64,000 bases of DNA from Anthracocystis setariae. Taxonomy: Eukaryota; Basidiomycota; Ustilaginomycetes; Ustilaginales; Ustilaginaceae. The translations under genes were made by a program, and so were the position numbers. The notes beneath the pieces are model-generated. The model saw only the letters and a list, made by a program, of their open reading frames with translations, was not told the DNA's origin and searched no databases. Shown here piece by piece: positions 19,342 through 28,195 of this stretch. The stretch is from NCBI GenBank assembly GCA_928724745.1, contig CAKMXJ010000006.1, positions 62,001-126,000 on the forward strand. Reading direction: 5' to 3'. How positions within the stretch are numbered: position 1 is the first letter of the stretch; each line of letters opens with the position of its first letter.

Positions 19342-21237
19342 TTAAGTTGCTACTGTGGGCGCCTCCCAACTCAAGGTGTACAAGCCGGGTACGGTGGTCA
19401 CGTTGGCGACCAGACCACGGAACGCGATCACCGCTGTCGCGGGCTCCCAAACCCCTGTCTCGTAATGATCGTTCTGGTTGAGCAGCACCACGGAGAAGCG
19501 GGTGATGCCCGGTCGGACACCATCCTGACGAAACGCCTGAGCGAGCAGTCTTCCACCGAGTTCGACCAGCTCGTCCGTGGACGTCACGCCAATGCGACGC
19601 GAGTATCGATGTGATGCACCCGAGGGACGTACAGCGGTGGAGAGGTGCGACAGCACCGACAGGTCCGACGTACGTTTGAACAGGTCCGAAGTATACACCG
19701 AAGCAGTGCCGGTTTTCTTGGCATCGACAATGTCCGTTGCAGGAACGGCTTGCTTAGAGTCAGCCGCACGAGGTTGCACGTTGGGCGAATCGACCTTAAT
19801 CCCGGGAGCCGAAGCTGCACCACCGGGAAGAGCAACCTCGGTAGCTCTACGGTGGATACTCCTCCTCTTCTTTCGAAGACTATCAGCCTTATCTTGCCCC
19901 CCTCCCGCGGCAGTGGAAGCGCCGTTTGCCTCTGCGACCGTCTTGGTATGATTCGGATCTCCCTTGTTCAAATTCGAATCCGTCGATTCGGGCAACAACA
20001 GAATCGCAGCATTGCAATTCTCGCACACGTTGGGCAAATGCGGAGTGGTGAAACCATCCTCATCCTTGCGCAACACCAAATTCCACAAAATCAAGCTGCG
20101 ACTAAAGTAGCGGATCGAACCAACGATCAGATTACGCGCTGTGTTTTTCATGTTCTTGTACGGCTCGCTGAACCATTGCGTCACCTCGGTGAATTCGGTA
20201 AAGTAGGCATCCTTGTCGGGGTATGCATCGTGCACCGTCTTTTGGCTCGATGGTTGACCCGCGTACCCATGCCATGCGACAGCGTCCCAGATGCTCGGAT
20301 CAGCATCGAGCACTTGCAGAGGATAGTCGGTGTTGTCCCAGTTGAAATCGTATGCCAAGATGCGCGTGTTCTTAAATCCAGCTTGGTTGAGGCCCGCACG
20401 AACGAGTTTGCCCACCTGGACCGACTGCGAGGCCGACATCTTCATGGTCGGGTATTGCAGCGTCGGGATTTGGGGTTCGTTGAGCAGGCTGAGTGCGAAG
20501 ATGGTGATGTTCTCCTGTCGTTTGATTTCGGTGACCGATTTGATGAGGTACTTTGCGAACACGGTTTCCATGCCCGCTTTCAGGTTGCCACCGAACAGTG
20601 GCTGGTTGGTATCCGTGTTCTCCTTCATCCACCCAGGAGCACTCCAAGGTGCCGTGATGAGTTTCACACTCGGATTGATCGCCAGGATATCGTGCAGCGT
20701 CTTCCACAGCTTTGGCGCCTTGTTGATTGTAAACAGCTCGAGTTGCGGGTCTTCGGATCCATCCTCAGTGTCATCGTACGAGTAGGGCGAGACGCCGAAA
20801 TCACATGCACCGAGAGGGAAACGCACCGAGGTGAGACCCACCCCACCACGCGACCACCACCCAGGATCCTGCGAGAAGAGCAGATGCAAAAGATCATCGT
20901 AATCCTTGGGATGTTTCGTTTTGAAGTCCTGCAACGTGATGGCGACACTGTCGGTGATACCACCACCGAAAGCATCCACCATCTGGTGGATCTCGTTGTC
21001 TTTGATGTTGATGCCAATCAGGTCGTGCTTGTCTTTGGACTTGGACGATTCAGCAGCTGTGACATTGACCGAGGCAGTCAGCGCAGCACCCGGGACGAAC
21101 TTGATGCCCGGGTTGCTCAGCTCTTGCACCTTAGAGTAGTCGTATGTGGTGCTCCACATCTTGTCGATCACGATCTGAGCAACGGAAAGATGCGTACTCA
21201 CGGCGATGAACGCCGCCGCGATACGAAGGACTTTCAT
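19342..21237 (-). CDS. Secreted GH30 glycoside hydrolase (glucosylceramidase-like)
   Basis: A 631-residue secreted hydrolase. ATG 21237 starts a signal peptide (MKVLRIAAAFIAVSTHLSVA); a longer frame from 21411 only adds an implausible leader, and a TATAAA at 21395-21400 lies 160 bp upstream. GH30 features: VDAFGGGITDSVA, GGVGLTSVRFPLGACDF, WSAPGWMKEN, the acid/base Glu254 in LLNEP, and the nucleophile Glu348 in YFTEFTE. The catalytic barrel ends near residue 430. A Lys/Arg-rich, Ala/Gly-rich insertion of about 110 residues (including RKKRRS and HRRA) then separates it from a C-terminal beta domain (SVVLLNQNDHYETGVW). Family members hydrolyse glucosylceramide, beta-1,6-glucan or xylan; substrate cannot be told from sequence alone. 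Confidence 0.88.
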   Translation of the reverse strand: MKVLRIAAAFIAVSTHLSVAQIVIDKMWSTTYDYSKVQELSNPGIKFVPGAALTASVNVTAAESSKSKDKHDLIGINIKDNEIHQMVDAFGGGITDSVAITLQDFKTKHPKDYDDLLHLLFSQDPGWWSRGGVGLTSVRFPLGACDFGVSPYSYDDTEDGSEDPQLELFTINKAPKLWKTLHDILAINPSVKLITAPWSAPGWMKENTDTNQPLFGGNLKAGMETVFAKYLIKSVTEIKRQENITIFALSLLNEPQIPTLQYPTMKMSASQSVQVGKLVRAGLNQAGFKNTRILAYDFNWDNTDYPLQVLDADPSIWDAVAWHGYAGQPSSQKTVHDAYPDKDAYFTEFTEVTQWFSEPYKNMKNTARNLIVGSIRYFSRSLILWNLVLRKDEDGFTTPHLPNVCENCNAAILLLPESTDSNLNKGDPNHTKTVAEANGASTAAGGGQDKADSLRKKRRSIHRRATEVALPGGAASAPGIKVDSPNVQPRAADSKQAVPATDIVDAKKTGTASVYTSDLFKRTSDLSVLSHLSTAVRPSGASHRYSRRIGVTSTDELVELGGRLLAQAFRQDGVRPGITRFSVVLLNQNDHYETGVWEPATAVIAFRGLVANVTTVPGLYTLSWEAPTVAT

Positions 21238-22859
21238 CACGATCCTTGAAGTCGCACTGTAGATGCGAAAGGTGACCACCCAAGGTGAAAGGAGGAAGGG
21301 GAGATGGTATCTGATCGGGAGAGTTCTCAAATGAGACGAGGTTGAGGGATGGGGAGCGAGTTGGGGAGACAGAGCAAAGTTCATGTCCTGTTCATTTATA
21401 ACCTCGCGCACTGCACCCTAGGGGGAGGGGGAGGTCAATGCTTCAAATGGCTGGGCTTCTTTGTCAACTACGAATGCTCGTCTTGGTCAAATGAGTTGCT
21501 GCCAAGCCTCCAGCTGTCCATCTCGGCACACAAAGCGGCCCCAAATGTGGGAGTAGCTGTGACCCACAGTCCCATCGCAACGTCCCAACTCGGACATGAA
21601 GTTGTGATCGCTCCCCGCGACCGCCACCAACAAGTATGTATCAAGGGGTCGTCCCACGAATGCGGTGGGATCCTTTGACACCCAACGCTACTGCAAACCA
21701 AACCAAAGCGCTTTCTTCTTATTTCGGTTAGCAATTGTTGTCGTTTTCTAACCTCGGACAAATTTCGCTTGCGAGTCTCAAGGTCGGGCCCAAACTGACG
21801 ATGGAGTTTAACCCCCCTTTGCTTGCTATGAAAACCTTCGAATGGCTGGCTGGAACTTCGTCGGAGACCACCTTGAGTATCCTCCCATGCATGCGATTGG
21901 TGTTCTAAGTGGGGAAACGATGACAGCCGAAGTCGGAAACCTACCTACTGTATCCATGTGTGTCAACTTTGAGCCAACTTTGATGCGGGCGGTTTTTCAA
22001 TTCGAAATCGAGGTTTGCGCATAACGCATGTCGATTCAAGATTATAGTCTTCCAAACAGCACCACTTACTGTATGGACACGATGCTCCGGGGGGTACAGT
22101 GTAGTCCAGGGATGTCAAAATCGAAGCAATCAAGGGACAAAGCTCATTTGGTGGGTGGCGAGGAACGAGCTCGCGCTAGCACAGACCCAATCTCTTGTGT
22201 ATGTCCCACACTACAAACCCCACATTCAACCCGAACCATCACCCTCGGCATTCACCTATAAAAAAAATTGGGGTCGGCTAAACAAGTCACTCTTCCCCAC
22301 CGGGTCGTACACTATGTACAGTACCTACTCCACTGTCCGCCTGAACGCCGCAGTTGACCGAAGCGCTAAATATGAAGGTGGAACCAATCAAAGAAAAGCA
22401 ACAAATAATAATTAATATGATTACACGACACGCGAAATGGATGATACCAAGCCGAGCGAAACTCTAAAGCAAGACTAGTAGAGGCAACGTTGATGACCTG
22501 GATCCAAATTCGAGATGAGACAGAACGGTTACCGCAATGATCTGCTCTAATATACGACCGTCATGGGAGCGAAGAACGTCCCAAGAAGCTTCCAAGAAAA
22601 CTCAAATTCCGGCATTGCAGACGTGTGAACAAGAATCTGAGATCCCTCCTAGCACGTAATGGCTCGAGTTCGACTTAGCCAGACTCATGCTCTCAGCGTG
22701 AAGCGTGGCTCTGGAACGCTAACATCAAGCTTGGATGGTCGTTGCACCCTTCCGCGCAAAAGAAAAAAAAAAAAAAAAAAGCTGGGAGACCGATTCAGAG
22801 CCTCGAATGATTTCAAATGCGACTGCTGGCAGCACCAATCCGAACCAATCAGATACATG
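21238..22859. promoter_or_regulatory. GH30 promoter region and 3' region of the disordered-protein gene
   Basis: 1.6 kb, no supportable gene. TATAAA on the minus strand at 21395-21400 serves GH30. Other contents: ACAGT/ACTGT copies around 22,048-22,110 and 22,305-22,335, and 18 A at 22763-22780. Confidence 0.5.
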
Positions 22860-25517
22860 TCAGGCAAGCGCCGAAGTGGACTCTGTCGGGTCGTCTGACT
22901 GGGCAGCTTGAACGAGCGAATCGGCCCCAGCCTTGGAAGTCTGCTGCTTGGCGGCTGACGAGGCTTGCATCTGACCGGCGCCAGGTAAATCACCTGGCAG
23001 AGCTTGGCCTGATGCGGTCTCGACCGTGTTCATGCCCTCAGGCGGACGTGGAGACCTGGACAGCCGTTCGGCATGGGCAGCAGCAGCTTCCGATGGAGTG
23101 GGTGCGTCGGTAGGAGTCAACAGCGCTGCTTCGATTGAAGTCGGCGTCGAATTGCTCTTCCTTGACGCTGGCGAAGCTGCTTTCGACGGTGGATGCGCGG
23201 AAGGCTTCGGTGGCGAAGCAGAGGTGCGCCTCACTTTTGGTGCCGGCATATCGTCGCTAGGCGTGGTCGACTTGTCCGTGACAAAGGCGTTGCTGCTTCC
23301 GCTGGTGCGTGCGCTCAAATCCGGCAAAAATACAGAGGGACGCGGCGAGTCGTCGGATTCAGCGATGCTGTTCGCTGTGCGTTTGACAGAACTAGCGCGA
23401 GCCGCCTGTGCTGATTTGGTGGAACTGCTGGAACTCTGGCCCTGAACCTTGTTTGTGTGAAGTTGATCCGCTCGAAGAGGGGGCACAAGTTTGCCCTTGG
23501 CAGCCAGTCGACTCTTGACCTTATCTTGCAGCTTTTGCATGATCTCAGAGTGTGACAAGTCCGTACCGGCAATCGTAGCAGAGCCGCGATCGACGCTCGA
23601 AAATGACGATCGGGAAGACCGAACATTCTGTACACTGGACTTCTGACCTTTGGGGACCGACGGGTCGTCAATCTGCATGCTAGCAACGCCTGCTCGGGTG
23701 TGTTCGGCAGCGGAATCCTCCGAGACACTACGCAGCTCGCTTCTGCGATCTGGCTCGGATCGATCTTCTGGCGTAAGTCGACTTGACGCGTTTGCTGCTG
23801 AATTGAGCAGAGGTGATGGCGAGAGCGCCGCGATGGATGGTACCGACGACGAAACTGACGATGCGACCGTCTCAGCCGCAGGAGAGCGCAACATGGGCGA
23901 CCGACGTTGTGTGAATTGCTGAAGGTGGCGATGCTCGCGGGTTGTTGGCGATAATTGAGGCGACGATCGGAGAGGAGCATTTGGAGTCACGGTGGTTGCT
24001 ACAGGCAGTCCGGTGGGGTGGCGGCTGCTTGGTGGCGGGTATGGATGGAAGGAGTGTCGGACGCCAGATCGGATTTGCCTATCAGCGAATCGGTCATCTT
24101 CGGATTCACCCGTTGAAGCCAATGCTTGGCCTGGATAGTAGGTGACCGAGCCGCGTCGCTGTCTATGTTGCTGTTGTTGCTGTTGCTGCACTAGATAGTC
24201 ATCGATGGACCTGACTCTGCGCTGACCTACCAATCCTTGCGGCAAGTGTGGCTGATGGGGATGAGGATAGACACCAAACCGAGCTCGGTCGTTGGAAGCG
24301 TCCTCCTCTTGCATGTCGCGACTGCGTGCCAAATTATCCAGGTAGCCGTAGCTTGGCCTCGATCGCGACTGGATTGAAATTGGGCCAGAATATTTGGGAT
24401 CGATTGTGGTTGGTTGTGATGTTCGACGGTGAGCATCGTACGCAAAGGGCGAAGGTGACTCTGCGCGTGGCTCGAGAAGCGGCGAAGTGGCGGCATGAGG
24501 GGATGCAGCGGTGATGGTTGCGTGACGCCGGGTGTCGTAAGAGGCAGGATGAGGCGCAGATCGTTCGTCTAACCGTGCATCGTGGCCATCGTAGCTGGTG
24601 CGATGGGTAGCCGAGTGCTGCTGACGAGAAGCGAGGCGATCGGTGGTGTTCCAGGTCAAGCTTGAGGTCGCGGCAAGTGTAGCGTCTGGATGATGACCAA
24701 AAGAAGATGTGACGCCGTCTGCTCGAGGGCTCTCGTAGGTAAACTGCGATTGAAACGCTGCTCTGTCTGACTCGAAGTAATAGGCGTCTAACACTTGCAT
24801 CACAAAGGCAGACTCGGGTTCGGGTTTTTGCCAAGGTGGTAGACGGCCTTGGTTTGAGAGGGTTGCTGAGCTGGAGGAGCTGGGGCCAGCTCGGGAAGCG
24901 TACGCGTAAACGATCCGATGGACCTCTTGAGTGTTGATGCCGAGCGCCAGAGATGCCCGGCGCAGAGCCAGCTCGTGGATTTCGGCTGGTGACGCGATGG
25001 AAGGCAAAGTGTGTCGAGCGTGCGGAATCGAGGGTACTGCAGTGGTTGTACGAGCCGCTGCCAGTCGAGGCGAGGAATCGGGGGAGGCTGTTATACCCTG
25101 GTCGCGGAAGAAGGGAGACGAGCTGGACCCGGTTGACATGGTCTCGGCATGGCCGTTAGCCACGCTGTTAGCTGAAACGGGTTCCACATCATGGGACGCA
25201 CGGAGTGGCACTGTTGCATCTTGGTAGGCACGTCGTCGATCGTCGACGAAATCATGTGGTTGAGGACGACGTGTCAAAGGGGCTGAAGCGGAAGCGGAAG
25301 CGGTGGTGGTTGCAGGTGGTCTCGACGGAGGCAGAGGAGGCAACTGTGGGACGCGGGATGGTGCAGGTGGAAGCGAAGTGTCTGTGAGAGTGGTGGTGTT
25401 TGAAGTGGGGGAAGCGAGGGAGCGAAGAGCAGCCCTTGCAATCTCTTGCTTGTCGGACGCAGATGTGTGTGGCGAGTAGGGATGAGATGTGCTATCGCGC
25501 CCGCTAGAGGGAAGCAT
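22860..25517 (-). CDS. Large disordered Ser/Ala/Pro-rich protein, unknown function
   Basis: An 885-residue protein starting at ATG 25517 (MLPSSGRDSTSHPYSPHTSA). I do not recognise it. Most of it is low complexity (Ser, Ala, Pro, Arg, Gln), with a glutamine run from a CTG/CAG repeat near 24170-24190. Two short segments look ordered: residues about 185-275, with predicted helices ALRRASLALGINTQEVHRIV and AFVMQVLDAYYFESDRAAFQ, and a basic helix HSEIMQKLQDKVKSRLAAKG near 660. Many SP/TP sites suggest phosphorylation. It faces a 2.7-kb upstream region shared with the muskelin gene, which is long for this genome and suggests a regulated gene. A nuclear or signalling regulator is a guess only. Confidence 0.75.
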   Translation of the reverse strand: MLPSSGRDSTSHPYSPHTSASDKQEIARAALRSLASPTSNTTTLTDTSLPPAPSRVPQLPPLPPSRPPATTTASASASAPLTRRPQPHDFVDDRRRAYQDATVPLRASHDVEPVSANSVANGHAETMSTGSSSSPFFRDQGITASPDSSPRLAAARTTTAVPSIPHARHTLPSIASPAEIHELALRRASLALGINTQEVHRIVYAYASRAGPSSSSSATLSNQGRLPPWQKPEPESAFVMQVLDAYYFESDRAAFQSQFTYESPRADGVTSSFGHHPDATLAATSSLTWNTTDRLASRQQHSATHRTSYDGHDARLDERSAPHPASYDTRRHATITAASPHAATSPLLEPRAESPSPFAYDAHRRTSQPTTIDPKYSGPISIQSRSRPSYGYLDNLARSRDMQEEDASNDRARFGVYPHPHQPHLPQGLVGQRRVRSIDDYLVQQQQQQQHRQRRGSVTYYPGQALASTGESEDDRFADRQIRSGVRHSFHPYPPPSSRHPTGLPVATTVTPNAPLRSSPQLSPTTREHRHLQQFTQRRSPMLRSPAAETVASSVSSSVPSIAALSPSPLLNSAANASSRLTPEDRSEPDRRSELRSVSEDSAAEHTRAGVASMQIDDPSVPKGQKSSVQNVRSSRSSFSSVDRGSATIAGTDLSHSEIMQKLQDKVKSRLAAKGKLVPPLRADQLHTNKVQGQSSSSSTKSAQAARASSVKRTANSIAESDDSPRPSVFLPDLSARTSGSSNAFVTDKSTTPSDDMPAPKVRRTSASPPKPSAHPPSKAASPASRKSNSTPTSIEAALLTPTDAPTPSEAAAAHAERLSRSPRPPEGMNTVETASGQALPGDLPGAGQMQASSAAKQQTSKAGADSLVQAAQSDDPTESTSALA

Positions 25518-26595
25518 GGTTACAAGAGCTGATTCCGAGAACAAGAGTCTGCATCGATGATGTGGACGGGGCGATAGAAAAGGGAGGGCAGTGCAGGAAA
25601 CGAATCAAGATAGAGAGCACCGAATGGAAAGCGACGGGAAAGTACTTGATGTTATGCACTCTCGTCCTCCAACGGAATCTGTGGCTGAAAAAGTCGACGG
25701 GAATGAAACAAGTAGCGTCCAAGTGGCGTGACGGAGAGTGTATACGGTTGAGTGTACCAAGTCGAAGAAAGCAGTTGACGACGATGGCGATGGCGCCAAT
25801 CCAAGAGCACCCAGAGGTTGTAATATGCTCGAACAGTGGTGATGGTGATTGCGGTGAGGGTAGTGATAAAGATGTTGTTATTTGGTAAGATGGTTGGATG
25901 GTATCGAGCGCGACGGCTGTTTCAACCAAGCAACCAACAAGGTGGGAAAGGATTCCGAGCAAGGCGGAAAGGAAGAGTAGTAGTGGCAATGCAACGGGCC
26001 AAAGGTACTACTCTGACAGTCGACGACGGGCAATAACTATCCTGTACGATTCGAGTTAGGCGAGATGCGAAGGAGCCAAGGTGTGACGCTAAATCGCTGT
26101 GTAAAATAATGCCGCACCGCCATGGCTGAAAAGAAAAAAATAGAAAAAAAAAAAAAATAGAAAAAATAGAAAAAGCAAAAATAAAGACGCCGGATCACGT
26201 TGGCGTCATACAGAACAACTCATTCATGCAATTGAACACCACCGCTTTTCTTTGGCTACAACGTAGATCTGCTTGTCCGGAAAGTGATTGATCGACCAAG
26301 GACGAGATGGCAACTGCAGACAACCAGTTTCAACGAGGCATTAGTTTTTGCCGTTCGGTATTCCGGACGGTGCCGACGGGAACCGGACGGAGTTTAGTGC
26401 GGTGGTATTATACATAAAACAAGGTTTTTCTGCATGCTGTACTGTAGCATATTAATAAAAAATCTGTTGTTGTTGAACACAAGCGCACCGTCGTACTGTA
26501 TCTGATTGTGTTTTTCCCGGGTTGTTTGTGCTTGTACTTGATCGTGCTGGATCAGGCGTGACTATGAGAACATCGGCTCAAGGATGGATTTATGG

Positions 26596-26610
26596 ACTGT
26601 ACTGTACTGT
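26596..26610. repeat. (ACTGT)3 pentanucleotide tandem
   Basis: Three perfect ACTGT units followed by ATTGT. The flank closely matches the copy at 12141 (GG...ACTGT x3...ATTG). Confidence 0.95.
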
Positions 26611-27560
26611 ATTGTCGATCCGAAGAAGAAAGGTTGGCGTACGATAGACTGCACTGAGCGCATTGCCAAGAAGCGCTTACCGGCACCTTACAGTACCGCG
26701 GCACGTATGTTTTGTGCAACAGGTCAGCTGCGGTTGATCGTTGTTCATTTGTTGATTCGGCATATTGTTCCTTTACTGCACTGTGCTGTACCAGTCTCGC
26801 AAAGAAAAAAAAGAAAAACTATTCAACCGGATTTTAATAACCGTGAATTACGGCGCTGCATTGGTCAACGCGGCGTTCAGTACACACTGAGAGTACAGTA
26901 TACTGTACTGTTGGTAGTTAATTTCTTGCTGCTAATCCTCCCAAAAGGCTTGCTTGTGCATGTACCGGTCCCAACCGATTGAGATTGCGACTGATTGCGA
27001 TTGCGATCCTTACCCTCCTCCCGAACCAAGCGGCTGCAGCCTGTCCGCCACCACTGCTCATTGTTTGTCTCCAAATGGAACTCAGCCAATGCACATGCAA
27101 CACTGCAAAGCTCCACTCAATTGGGCATGCGAACTCGATGCGACAAAGTGTTTGTTGCTGCTGCGGATAAGGGACACTGTGTGTACAGTGCAGTACTGCA
27201 CAGTAGCATAGTTGCTGCGTGGTGCTATCGAAGCGAAAAGAGTGGAGCTAGCATGAAGGGCGACATGATGCGAATCCGACCAGCACTGCGCACGCCATTG
27301 GCGGCTGCACACCGAGCTCAAACAAGCGTCAAAGGCTCAAGGCCCGAAATTAACCACCAACAACAACAACATGATGGTCGATTTTGTATCTCCGAAACGT
27401 TGCCGTGCTATTTTGGTCGGTGGAACGGCATTACATTTAACTGATTGGCGAAGCGAGTATGTCATCATGAGTTAGGTGGCTTTGGCCAATACCATTCCAA
27501 GAACCATGATCGCCAGCCAGCATACTATTTGTATCACAGGTCAAGCAGCAGCTGCATGTC

Positions 27561-27591
27561 GTACTGTACGGTACGGTACGGTACGGTACGG
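27561..27591. repeat. GTACG pentanucleotide tandem
   Basis: GTACT followed by five GTACG units and then GACAGTAC. It looks like a one-base variant of the ACTGT/GTACT pentamer found elsewhere in the window. Confidence 0.95.
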
Positions 27592-28195
27592 ACAGTACCA
27601 TGATCTGAGCTTCAGCCTCGTTCCAATCATACGACACCACCGCGGTCAATTCTTTCTGTTCAAGATCGCCGTCTTGGCTGCGTCATACACGATTCAGGGT
27701 GCTGCTTTTAGACTATCCAAAGTCTAATTCATGTGGATCAGTCACAAGTATAGTGTCGATGGATTCAACAGAAAGTGGCCGTACTCGTCGATCCCTCACC
27801 GCTCTGTTCGCAGACTCAATTGTCAACAAAATGTTAGAACGCGACAAAACATCGTTCCGGTCCAAAATCGCCGATTCAGTCAAGATGTGCTCTTACTTTG
27901 CTTTCCCGATCTTGAAGAGTTGGTTGGACCCTGTGACTCGCGCTCTCCACATGCACAACAGCACATTGCAAAGCACAGACCGCGTCCATGCATCACACCG
28001 CAGCGCAGCGCAGCGTAGCGTTCTCGAGCGGATGCGGAAAAGTGAAATCGGATCAACCGACTCATCCACCCGCCATCATCATCGTCATCATCATCATCAT
28101 CATCATCATCTCCACCTCCATCTCCAAAGCGATTCCATCTTGGCTCAACACCACCCCACTTTGGTTCGGTACGGCACCCGCTCTGAATCCTGGCG

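Larger units (their letters stand above)
25518..28195. promoter_or_regulatory. Divergent 2.7-kb intergenic region with pentamer repeats
   Basis: No gene supported. Contents: an A-rich block at 26127-26183; two CCGGACGG sites at 26363-26370 and 26383-26390, exactly 20 bp apart; (ACTGT)3 at 26596-26610; an 18-bp palindrome at 26892-26909; a 14-bp palindrome at 27188-27201; a GTACG pentamer tandem at 27561-27591; and a (CAT)n tract near 28075-28110 just before the muskelin start. Confidence 0.6.

Noticed and set aside
19645..21249. A 534-codon plus-strand frame opposite the GH30 gene
   Set aside because: It is antisense to clear catalytic motifs and has no recognisable domain.
26584..26982. 132-codon frame in the 2.7-kb intergenic region
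   Set aside because: It spans the pentamer repeats and a palindrome, has irregular composition and shows no domain.
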